A stretch of DNA of 64,000 nt from Agaricus subrufescens (lineage: Eukaryota; Basidiomycota; Agaricomycetes; Agaricales; Agaricaceae): positions 1,302,001 through 1,366,000 of the forward strand of contig CM057062.1 of NCBI GenBank assembly GCA_029945375.1. The letters run 5' to 3'. The translations under genes and the position numbers were made by a program. The notes under the pieces are model-generated. The model saw nothing but the letters and a program-made list of their open reading frames with translations, searched no databases and was not told the origin of the DNA. Shown here piece by piece: positions 21,818 to 32,396 of the stretch. Each line of letters opens with the position of its first letter. Within the stretch, counting starts at the first letter, position 1.

Positions 21818-24547
21818 ATGTCGCAGAGCGCTACGGGGAGCACAGGTGTAGCAGGGAATATTGTGATGGCTCCACAGAACACTGCTATGACTGGCCAGGG
21901 CATTGTAGGCAACATTCCCATAGGCTCACAGAGCATGGTAAACGGCCTTCCAGCAGCTTCGCAGACTGTTGCAGGCGGCTTAGTAATTCCCCTCCACACA
22001 AACCTAGAAACTGCTATCGCGAATCTACCACTCCAGAATATGCTGCGCAATGCTGACGTATATCGCCTCTTCATTGAGAACAGCACACTCCTCAATGCAA
22101 AGGCGACTCTTGCTTCAGAGGTGGCAGCTCTTGCTTCGGAGAAGGCAACCCTCTCATCTGAAAATGCATCACTCAGGATCAAATTGGCAGGAGCACAACA
22201 AGAGCTGGCTGATATGCAAAGCCGTGTTCAGGTGATGGAGGGTAACAGACTGCATTTGGACCAACGATTCTCCTCTCCATAAGTTTTCAAACATTCCTTC
22301 TATTCGCAGTCTCTTAATAGCTACTATAGGACAATGCTACTGACAAAGTGGTCTTCTGAAGACTCAGAACCCTGTGACTCAGCCTTTCAATGTGACAGAA
22401 ACAATGATAAACCCCGCTCCTTGATTTATGGCCAGTTTTCCACCAACTCTCCTGCTGAATGCCCCCCTGGTTTCTCTCCCGATGTCCTGTGGACACTTGG
22501 CAAGTGCCACAGAGATGCCAGCGCTTACAGGAACAACCGGGTCATCCTCAGCGCTGCAATTCGCAACAAGGACAGCACTCCTTTTTGTAACATTGAAGCA
22601 ATCAAAAACACGGCTTGCATTCACTTCCTTTCTTCACTGGCCCCCCTCTCTATCCCTACCCATGCCCCAACACGTCAAACAGGATTGTGGTGGAGGAAAC
22701 ACCGCCCAGAGGAGTGGAAGGCAGCTGTCCAACACCTTGAACTCGTGCATCCCATCGTTGGCTACTGTGCTTATCATTGGAAAGCTGAGGAGATCTACCG
22801 GTATGTTATACAAACCCGGCTTGATAGCGATTGATCTAGAGAGGAATCAAGAGAGCCAGAGAGTACCTCCCCTGTAGAGCCTTTGGATATCAATATGCCA
22901 GCCGTATCGACAAAACGTCCTCACTCTCCTGCTATTGTTTTGACTAGCCAGCCTGCTCCTGAGAATGAGCAGTCTGAGCAGTCAGCCACTGTTGTGAAGC
23001 CAGCCAGGAAAAAAAGGAAGAAAGGTATGTATGAAACGTTTCATAAACTAGTGGACTAACACCCTTTACAGTATTTGCTCTCCTCGATGGAGAATTCCAT
23101 TCACCGGATGGTGAACCTGTTTTGGCACCCCCTGCCCCACCTTTAGCGACTGCAATACTGTCCAATACTACCCCGCCATCTACCACACCGTCTACTGCCC
23201 TGCTGTCTACTGCCCTGCTGTCTACTGCCCTGCCATCTATTGCCCTGCCATCTACTGCCCTGCCGTCTACTGCCCCGTCATCTGCTATCCCACTGTCAGC
23301 TGCCACGTCATCAACTTCCTTGCCCTCAACTGCCCTGCTGTTGACCACTCTGCCATCAACCAACCCACCATCTGCTTTCTCACCAGTATCGATGGCTCTC
23401 ACTACATCTTCATCTACAGCAGCACACTCAGGCTCTGCAAAGCACATCGACACCTCACAAATTGTGATCCCCTCAACTGGTAAGGCTTCCCTAATCCGAC
23501 CGCTTTCTTTTACTGACCGACTTGATATGTCTAGTGGATGCACTTGGTGGTATGCCAGAGCTTCCTATATCATCAAAATACTGAATACTGTTCACAGAGC
23601 TCCTCTCCAAGGAGTTTTCATTGATCAAGGATTCAACTCCACTATTCAATGCATTCAAATTATCGCCCAAATTCTCTGTTGGAAAGCCATCTGATGAACT
23701 TGTTAGATGGCTTCAGGGGGTTGAAGCTGCAGATCCTAATGACCCTACACTCGACGAAGACAATAACTTTGAACAATGGGGTCACCGCCAGCTTTCCCTC
23801 TCTTCACCAGCGCTCACCTCTTGGTCTGTTGTAGGAAATGTCAACTTTGCCTGCCGTATCATATCCGTTCTAGTGAAGACTTGTAAGGTGGCTAGAGTAA
23901 TATGCCTTGTCAACCAGAAGAAAGTAGCTACATCTTTTCTTGCCAACTGCTACCTTGATCAAACGATTGAAACTCTCTGGAAGCTCTGGACTGTTCATAA
24001 GGTGAGCGCTTGTCCTATTCAATATCTATCTCTTTTCTTTTTTTCCTTTTCCAGGCTGAGCATCTGGATCTTCCTACGGCTCGTAAAGTATGTCAAAAGT
24101 TCACACCCCTCCTCCCTTTATGTTAACGTCTCTCAAATTGCTTGTGCCTGCTTCACCTTCACCCTCCGTTGTACTGGTTGCCAAGGCACCATCTCCACCT
24201 CTGTCACCTTCTTCTACACCACACTCCCCTGCCTTGACACTGCTGGTACCCGCACCTCCTAGCCTTTCGCAAAAATGTGTTCAGGTGAGCTTTCCTAAAA
24301 GTAAGAACTTTAAACTTAAACCCATGCTCACTCACGTCTAGAGCCTCAAACTGGATGAACTGAGGGAACTTATCAAAGTGCGGGGTATCGAAGTTTCTGC
24401 TGCAAAACCGAAGAAGGAAGGTAAAACTCAGAATACATGTTCTTGTAATATCACTAATTCAATTACTAGACTATGTTAAAGCTATCTTATGTGCACCAAA
24501 TGAGAAACGGCCTTCAGAGGCTGATATTCAGTCAATCATTGCAATGG
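21818..24547 (+). pseudogene. Unknown multi-exon gene with coiled coil, PSTAL repeats and SAP-like motif, decayed
   Basis: I do not recognise the family. From ATG 21818 the product would have a Gly/Ser/Asn-rich part with repeated G(I/V)(A/V)GN, a coiled coil (LASEVAALASEKATLSSEN), a globular exon (22334-22834) with PPGFSPDVLW and WRKHRPEEWKAAV, a basic stretch PARKKRKK (nuclear signal), a Pro/Ser/Thr repeat region, a further globular exon (to 24000) and a SAP-like helix pair LKLDELRELIKVRG. Introns with good sites separate these parts (for example donors GTATGT near 23025 and GTAAGG near 23481). In-frame TGA codons at about 22833 and 23581, and a damaged donor near 22277, indicate decay. The 3' end was not found. 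Confidence 0.55.
23172..23330. repeat. 15-bp coding repeat (PSTAL)
   Basis: Tandem copies of a 15-bp unit, roughly TCTACTGCCCTGCCR, give repeated Pro-Ser-Thr-Ala-Leu in the frame of the gene at 21.8-24.5 kb. About seven good copies grade into degenerate ones on both sides. Confidence 0.8.
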
Positions 24548-24699
24548 TAAGTTCATTCATGATTATGATTCTTCAGAATGAACTCAGTAGGGTTGATATA
24601 GCGTGGCACCACAAGGAAGGTTACTCGAAGTACTGGTGGAAAGGAGTCTATAGCGTGATGGTGTTCTATTAGTATCTCAATAGTATTAAGTTGATATTG

Positions 24700-24965
24700 C
24701 CTGACTGTGCTTGAACAATGGCCGAAAACGGCTGTATAATGCCTTAACAACACCTGAACAATGCCTGAATACTGCACTCTCTAAATCTGAATAACCCCTG
24801 CACAAGGCCTGAATATTGCCGGGACGGTGCTTGAACAATACTTGGACAATAGCTGAACAAATGCAGAACAATGCCAGAGTATAACATGAATTACGTACCG
24901 GAACAATACCAGAACAATGCCAGAATTTCTTGTTCGGGTATTGTTCTGGCACTCTTTCCGAGGAT
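24700..24965. repeat. Degenerate minisatellite, TGAACAATGCC unit
   Basis: Around 15 imperfect copies of an 11-13 bp unit (yTGAACAATGCC, also CAGAACAATGCC). It ends in an inverted copy (TTGTTCGGGTATTGTTCTGG) that could form a hairpin with GAACAATACCAGAACAATG just before it. On the minus strand it reads as repeated HCSGIVQ-like peptide, but I see no gene. The rest of 24,548-25,331 has no feature I can support. Confidence 0.7.
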
Positions 24966-25331
24966 CAACACCACTTCCAGCTTTGTTCAGGACCCTGGAA
25001 AAGCTCGGAAAAGCCTTAAAATACCTGGATTTTTCTTTTTACTGAGCATGACATATGACACTGGACAGAAATCCGCTCAACCATCGCGGAACCACCTGCT
25101 GTGAAATTTGACTCAATGGCACTCGTTGGCTAAAAAAAGCCAATCGTGGCCGATTTGGTTAGACCGGCGAGACTATCTATCAGACTTTTTTGCTTCTTCG
25201 CCTGTTTGTGGCATAAGCCTTTGCTAAGGGTATATCTACTAGTGCTGCTAGTGCCTCAAGCAGCTCTACATTGACAGTCTACAGTCCCGAGGATACACAT
25301 ACAAAGAAAAAACTACTTGTATCTTCGAAAA

Positions 25332-26876
25332 TTATTGTACGAATAACATACTTGGGCATTCACACTTCTGATTGCCATCAACTACTTCGGGTCCAATTAA
25401 ACAATTAGCCACCGCAACGTGTACCACAGGCGATACATGTCCATCCAAACAATTTGACCATTCCACTACTCTTAAGTATCTCAAACACCAACTTGTGTAT
25501 TTACAGCCACGCAATTCGTTGGCGAAATCTTCGGAGGTCTATACAAACACAATCGTGAGTTTGCCCAATGTAAGACGGAGGATATTACATACCACATGTG
25601 GCCCATCTGGTTCGCAAGTGAGGCCAATATAATAAATGGTGAGAGATTTGAGAAGCGGTAAGTATAGCGCTAGCTGATCTAGATGCGCCGGGCTCAAAAA
25701 GTGTACCCAAACCTGGAACGAGTGCAAGGCAATCTGACTTTGCCTTAAATTTCCCAACAGACTCCTAAACTCGCCATATGTGTCTAAGTTGTTTAGGTCA
25801 AGTTGTTTTACGTTTGGGGCAAATCCATCAAAGCGAGGTAAAGGCAACCTGGTTTCACTATAGAAACCAAATTCGGATAGTGCAGGAAAATGGAGTCTTG
25901 GTAACACAATGTTCAATAACATTTGATGAACATCATCGACCTCCGAAGCCGGAACGGAATAAGAGTGCGTAATTTTCAGGATGAGGCATTCAAGCGTGCT
26001 CAAATTGAGTGAAAGAAACTCCTCTAAGCATTCAAATCGCTGAACTTGCACAAGGGGTATGGAGAGTTCCAATCTTTTCAAGTGTGGAAGAAGGCCTATG
26101 TCAAACAGAGTCGAAATATCACCAAGAGTAACTCGAGGGTCTTGTCGGAGAACAAGAGTGTGCAAGGCATGTCTATGAGTTTTGATAAAGTTGGCAACAA
26201 CACTGGGTAGGCCAACTTTGGGGGGCTGAGGTGGAGTTAATCATGACGTTGTCAGCGTCAAAGACAGGAATTTGAGATGAGGAAGAGGGGGCGATTCTGG
26301 TGGTGAATGCGTTGAGAAGAAGCCGAAAAGACCTTTCAGCCCACATAAATTCACATTGACATTTAATTTGTGAATGTATCCGCCTTTGAGGGATAGAAGA
26401 GTCGAGATAAAGTCAGAAAAAGGTGACTCCCACTCCGAATCATAGAGATTAAGAGTGACCTCTTCAAGTCGAGAGCAATACGAAAGCGCATCAGTGAGGG
26501 CGTTCATAAATTTCATGGCTCCTACAAATCGATCCATTCGGGGCCTCAGTGTGGAAAGGAGTGATACGGCCTGCTCGATTGACAGATTAGGATGGTGAAG
26601 CTTGGATCTAATTTCTAGTCGCTTCATATACTGAAGTGTAGCTCATGTCCTGCAGTAATGAAGTTAGGCAAAGTACTCAAATACAAGGGAAATGGTAGCT
26701 TACTGAAGTCTTTCAAGATTCCTCAGGTCCACAGTTGTAGCTTCGAACTTTTTGTATCTATCTTCCATCGCTAAATGGTATAGATGGCAATTGATAGTGT
26801 ACAATTTATGAACATGGCCAGGGGGGAGGTAAGAGGCTATATTCACCCAAATTTCGAAAGGAAAATCGAGAGTCAT
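25332..26876 (-). pseudogene. F-box protein, copy 2, with broken splice acceptor and stop
   Basis: Exon 1 (26876-26704, 173 nt) encodes MTLDFPFEIWVNIASYLPP, an F-box-like start. Exon 2 (from about 26640 to 25593) is Leu-rich. Exon 3 (25538-25332) ends the protein with KYTSWCLRYLRV; the intron between exons 2 and 3 is 25592-25539. Two lesions are visible. The acceptor equivalent to CTAG in copy 1 reads CTAC, and using the next AG gives an immediate stop. An in-frame TGA lies at 26243-26241. Otherwise the copy aligns along its length with copies 1 and 4. Confidence 0.85.
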
Positions 26877-28206
26877 GCTGAGTGTCAAGGGGGCCCAGGA
26901 CAAAAGTTAAAGAAGGGTGTCGATCCACCTATGCATCATGTGTCCTTGTTTGGCTTTCATCATCATCACGTTGTTTAGTCGGTTATGCCCAACTCAATAG
27001 CCGAGAAAGTATTACACTGTTGCTGGTGACTTCATGGAGTGCCAGAAGCAGCATCAGCGGCATTTTATCGGTTGTGAATATTTGATGTCAAAAAATTCTC
27101 AGCTCTTTGTTCTATTTTTGTTTTGTACTCCACCCTGCCGAGAGGCGGCTGCAACAACACAACTGACATACACTGAGTGAACATAATCATACCACACAAT
27201 GAAAAGGTATAAAACCCCCCTCCTGGACAAATCATCTTCACAACTCTTCCTCGAACTCTCACCTCGAATGCTCCCTCGCTAGAGCCCACTTATGATTGAT
27301 GTTCAACCTTGGTGGTCGGGCAAGAGATCCCCACCCCACTTTGCCACTCATCAGTGGTCATCACACTCTCTCAGCATGGCAGATTAGGGCAGTGGTTAAG
27401 CCCTCTGATGAGCCCTTTCGCATGGGCGAAATCCACTTATTTCTCATGGCTCTGTCTTTCATCGTTCTATGTTCAACCTCATCATCAACAGCTTGCTTAT
27501 ATTTCTCACTATACTAGCTTGCTCATTGATACTGAAAACCTAGGTGTCTTGCAGTCGGTGGCCCTACCCCCAACATTGATCAATGCGTATGTTTTTCTTA
27601 TTTGTCGCTATCACCATCATTGACATCTTACCACTAGTTGCTAATATACCCTAGCCTCTGCCACATCTTGCAAGCGGTGGCAATGGTTCTTCTATCCTCA
27701 TTTCTTCTACCTGAGCTTCATGAGCCATCGACACCGCCGAGTGTTTTAACTCTGGTGCCTTTTCTCACTAATGTGTGAAAACACCACGGCAGGTTTCAGG
27801 GTCGGGTTGATGCAGCTCGATGCGCATTGGCTTGGTTGAAGGGACTACAGACCACCGTGGTGAACTGGTACGTTTCATTTCATCTGCTCAAACTTACCAT
27901 ACTAGGAGAGTGAGACAATTTCGCATTCTGTGAGTAGAGAAAACTCAGGGAGCCAGGTTAGATTAAGTAGATATCCCCGAAATTTTAGTATTGTATTAAC
28001 ACATAAACATATGGTCGTTATTACACCCGATGACGAGATGCCTGCTAGGCCAGTTTAAACGCTAGACCTAATAGCGAATCCATATCACACCCTTGACACT
28101 GTCTTTACATACGACTTTGAGAAAGTTGAGGGTATACCCACACATCCGTAAAAATAGCTTCTCCTTCTCAAGTTCACATGGTCTCCTCTAAGCGTCTATT
28201 AATCAG
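26877..28206. other. Spacer with TATA box and intron-like signals
   Basis: No convincing gene. A clear TATA box (GGTATAAAACCC near 27207) is followed on the plus strand by a C/T-rich, leader-like stretch. Intron-like segments occur at about 27587-27639 (GTATGT...CACTAG) and about 27869-27904 (GTACGT...ACTAG). A coherent short exon-like piece, DAARCALAWLKGLQ, precedes the second. It may be a decayed or non-coding transcription unit. Confidence 0.3.
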
Positions 28207-28975
28207 CTACCTTAGACATCTACATCTCCGGCTATAATCGGCTACCTGCAATCCAGGTATGGACTCAGCAACTGCGATGTTTGTTCTGGCAGACGGATGT
28301 CCGTCTGGGCAATATGAAATACTTTTTGCCAATCTTAAGTATTTCAGAGACCAACTTGTGTATTTACGACGTCTAATTTGGGTGTCAAAGGACTAAACCA
28401 AGGCAATTTTCAGTTTCACATCGAAGTAAGGGTGAGGATGTTAGTTACCGCGGACGGTCCATCCATTAATTTGTCGTACATGATGACAGGCGATTTAAGG
28501 GAGGGCAGGTACAGTGCGAGCTGGTCTAGATGCTCCGGACTCGGGAACCTTATCTTGACCCGGAAAGAGCGTAGATCCACTTGGCTGTTAGCCAAATTTT
28601 GTAACAAGACGGTGAGTTTGCAGTCATCGATCAACAGGTCTATATCAAGCCATTTGATGTTCGGAGCGAAAGTGTCAAAGGGAGGTAGATGGGAGGGAGG
28701 TAGATAGAAGGACACAGCATTATTACTGGGAACCTGAACCTTTATGGAAAATCCGGATAACACAGGAAAATGGAGATTCGGGAAAATATTTTCCAGAAGA
28801 TTTTGATAAAGTTCCTTGAGCAGCTTGGGCCTGTACATCCTCAGAGGAAGTTGTCCTCTGTATCGTGGAAGATCAAGTAACACAGCCAATTTCTAGCAAC
28901 AAAATAGGAACGCTTGGTAGATAAGAAGTTATGTTCATCCGGGGCTCAAAGGGCGAATCGAGAGTCACGTCGAGA
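28207..28975 (-). pseudogene. F-box protein, copy 3, internal deletion
   Basis: Only the two ends of the F-box gene remain. Near 28917-28973 the start is recognisable (TLDSPFEP..NITSYLPS). It joins directly to the C-terminal part of exon 2 (28889-28449: NLHFPVLSGF, HLDQLALYLPSLKS). A 56-nt intron (28448-28393) leads to the last exon (28392-28207: KYTSWSLKYLRLAK, stop TAG). The middle of the protein is missing and no continuous frame connects the start. Confidence 0.75.
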
Positions 28976-29559
28976 CATGCAGTGAATAAAAGGCATGCAA
29001 CAGAGTTACGAGCAGCCCACCAGTGGCAAATGTCCTTGGTGGCTCTGAGTCACTAACTATCAGGGATTCGGCAGTAGGACCTGGTGTGCACAATACATAC
29101 TTCGATACCCTAGCCCAACACAGCCCTGTTTTCTCCTCTGTGAGTTACAGTATCAATGTGACAGTGAACCTGGTCGGCCGGGTTCCTTAGGCGAGTTTAT
29201 CGCTTATACAAAGCGATCATCTCCAAGAAGCGGAAAATACTACCAAACACGAAGAAGACGATATGGAACACTTGGAGGAGTATCAACATAAAAATTATTG
29301 TCTATACAGCTTGAGTGGACCAAAACCTTTAATTCCAGAAATATGTGTCTCTAGGCTCAGGTATTTGAGTTGCGTTAATGACCGGAGGAACTCAGGAGTT
29401 ACGTCTTTGAGTGCCCAATTGTTCGCATATACTGGAGGCAATTAAAAATATTGAATTGGCATAGTCCCACAACGCCGCATTTAAACGCGTCACCCCGGTA
29501 ATCTAGTAGGAAGAAAAGTCGCTGCCGTCCTGAAAATAGCAAAGTATCAACCAGACTAG
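28976..29559 (-). other. Spacer between NACHT B and F-box copy 3, possible LRR remnant
   Basis: On the minus strand, after an AG at about 29441, a short open stretch reads WALKDVTPEFLRSLTQLKYL and LSLETHISG, which resembles a leucine-rich repeat. It could be a remnant of another exon. No start or matching copy elsewhere in the window was found. Confidence 0.25.
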
Positions 29560-31707
29560 TTAGCCCTCGAGAAGACAAACCCGGAAACACCAAAAATGAA
29601 ACAAACACAAACCAAGAGGAAAAAACAAGTAAATGAGTAAATAAACAAAAAATGATTCGGCCTCAGAAAAACACAGAGGCACCAAAGCTGTACTCCAACC
29701 CTCACTGTCTGGTTTTCTCTCTATCAGCCACTTTTTGTCCCCCATCCCAAGAAAGTAACCCTTCGCTGTGACATGCTCTGGCCACACTGTAGCTACTATT
29801 TGTAGCCATATGCCCTTTGATAATGACCGCAAGTAGTAGCGGAAAGAGGATCTAAAAGTAGGGACGCAAAAAATCATGAAAAGGGAGGGCCCATTGTCAC
29901 GGGACGGACGTATGATCCAAGGGCGCCAGCAATGCGGAATCTAACGTTGCACATGTCAATAATACTTTTGTCACATTACAAGAGGACGAAGCCAAACCCT
30001 TTTAAAGAATTGCGGGAAATCAATTTGAAATTTAGAGCCATAATTATCACCATGCCACGATTTCCAGTCAACTCGCAAAATTTGATCCAAAATATTGCCC
30101 TTCAGTAATTCCTTGTATTCTTCTACTAGCACAAAGAATGCTTGTAGCGGGAGCCCGCCAGAAACAGTCTGATCTAACCAGTTCGGTATGTCTTTTAATG
30201 AAGCAAAACGTTTGTATACTCACTGAGCTCACGATTCAACACACCGAGCACCATCTCCAGGCAACGCTGATGAGCGCCCGTGGACGTGATGCAATACCGG
30301 CCGGACCTTGTTTCCTCCGCAAGGAAGTCAAAAAACGATTTGTGATAAAACTGGAAAGCCGGTTTCTCGTCCCGAGATTCAGTCACTTCAAGTACAGAAT
30401 ACAAGTTGCCAATGGCTACGTGAAACCCTGTCGAAGAAATGCCGAGAGCTGAACAATAGGCAGCAACCTTAGACTGCTGATAGTCATTGCTGATTGCGAA
30501 TCTTTGGTAAGTAGGGGTTTGGTCGATACGGAGCAGTGACAGGGTATGGGGAAGTACTCCTTCGGGTATCTGCATCATGAGCAATTTGTAAAGTTGGTCC
30601 AAAGCCGAAAAAGGATGTTCTCTCGACGGCAAATACACCCGCAACACTGCGCCCAATCGCACATCAGGCCCAGCTCCTTCATTGCTGACCCCGTCAATGT
30701 ACCGGATAGCAGTAGCCGCATAGACAAACAATTCGGCCGATTGACAGACAAGTTGACGGACCTCCTCCTCCTTCGGCCACATTTCGCTGGGAGGAATGTT
30801 GTGTTTGGTACGGATGACCTGGAAGCTACCACGAAGGTATGCATCGATGTCGCTCTCAACATTACCAGAGAGTGTGAGTGGCAGCGTCCAAGAAATATTT
30901 GTGGCAGTTTTGGAGAAGTCGGAAGTAATGCGAGGTTCCGGGCGGCTGAAGATTGCCCACAAAAAAGGTGTGGTATGTTCGTGGATGGAAGTAGTGATGA
31001 GGTTTATTATTTGAAGCTGCGCGTCCACGGTTGCACATTCATCAAGACCATCTACGACAATGACTAAATCTGCGTCTACGTTGTGGCCATTAACGCTCGG
31101 CTGCAGTAGTGGTTTGACAAGGAGCTCCAAGAATTGGACGTCGATCACCTTCTCTAGCACGAGAGGATCATCAAGGATGACAGCGTCAATGCAGTCACGG
31201 TAAGCTGAGTATCGGGTTGCGAGTTGGTATGCAATGGTAGGAATGAATTTCTTTGGATCGTTCCATCGGCTGGGTCTGTAGAAGAAGAACGACGCGCCAA
31301 GGTTACCGGCTGCTTTAAGCTTATATGCGCAAGTCCGAGCAATGGCTGATTTTCCTGCCCCAGCTGGGCCAGTCATCAAGAATGCTCGCTTTTCTGATTC
31401 CCATTGTCCTTTGCCCCAAGTAGTGATGTTGCGAATGTATTCTTCTCGAGTGCCAGGGTGACAGCCAAGAGCACCGCGGGAATCTGAGTCGTGGATTGCT
31501 TCACGTTGGATATAAGACTTGCGCAACAACTTGATACCTTCTCCTTTCCCTTATCATACAGGAAAGCCTTCGTCAATGTGGGTCAAGTTCGATGAGAAAA
31601 TGCTCACTAGGATCAGGCGCAGCGTTGACGACGTTTCCAGAGCCACTTATACCGAAAAAAGTGCCACCATTCACAGTGGTTCCTTCGGAATGTGGAAAGA
31701 ATGACAT
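29560..31707 (-). CDS. NACHT-domain STAND protein, copy B, complete
   Basis: Four exons (31707-31608, 31549-30224, 30173-29998, 29940-29560) with consistent phases give 660 aa. The 33-codon exon 1 carries HSEGTTVNGGTF..ISGSGNVVN. Exon 2 holds the NACHT ATPase: Walker A GPAGAGKSAIA (about residue 80), Walker B LVIVVDGLDECA (about 200) and sensor FSRPEPRIT. Exons 3 and 4 form a region I do not recognise (WRPWII, GIWLQI, GYFLGMGDKKWL), conserved in copy A. There are no WD40, TPR or ankyrin repeats. Family members act as NTP-driven switches in fungal non-self recognition; the partner here is unknown. The last ~30 residues are hydrophobic and T-rich in DNA, and may be a membrane tail or an unrecognised intron. 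Confidence 0.85.
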
Positions 31708-32396
31708 CAGGAAACTATAAGCCGTGGCAAATGGTAACGGCAGTTTAAGTCGTGTATTCAGGCCTGTGGCTTTTAAATTCCGAGAATAGACGCTCTGAGG
31801 CTGTGAAGAAGCCTGTCAAGAGTGGCAGTCCGAACACAGGATGAAAGCAAGTTCTCACGAGTCGAGCCAGCCAAGGACAAGCCCTTGTTCATCATTCTTG
31901 TTCTTATTCTATGCGGTGCACATCGTACATATCCTAAACGCCGTGCGTGAGCCAAACCCATACTTTGTTCGTAGGACGTACGCACGTGAGTCGGCTGGGT
32001 AGGAGCCTGCCCGGCCCTGCCGAGATGCTGCTGTGTAACTTACTATATATGTATTGATATTTGGCTGTAATTGACAGGCCAAGTTATTTATAGACGTGCT
32101 CGCCGCATGTTATGCACGACAAGTAAGTGACTGTGCATCCCAGGGAGTTGGCCGCTGCATCCTTGAAAATTCAGAAACACAGCCACCTTCGAACACAAAA
32201 TAGGAATGCTTGATCATCGATTACTCGTTTCGAAGTCACTGTTATATATATTGTGGGAAGCTCTCATGTTATCCACTTCTTCCAAAATTCAATTTTGTGA
32301 ACGTTGAACTTGATAGTTCTGAGATAACTTAAAATCACACAATCCTAATCATCAATACATATTGGATTCTGGCTTCGGATACATAAATTTTTACAA
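31708..32396. other. Spacer upstream of NACHT B
   Basis: No gene. It contains the dispersed repeat at 31,930-32,015. Bases 32,178-32,212 resemble 28,880-28,916 inside F-box copy 3. The rest is AT-rich. Confidence 0.5.
31930..32015 (+). repeat. Dispersed repeat near NACHT B, copy 2
   Basis: Matches the reverse complement of 17,464-17,580, including GGACGTACGCACGTGAG and GGCTGGGTAGGAGCC. See copy 1. Confidence 0.7.

Noticed and set aside
24686..24952. Protein-coding gene on the minus strand over the minisatellite
   Set aside because: The frame is only the translation of the repeat unit, with no start context, introns or flanking domains.
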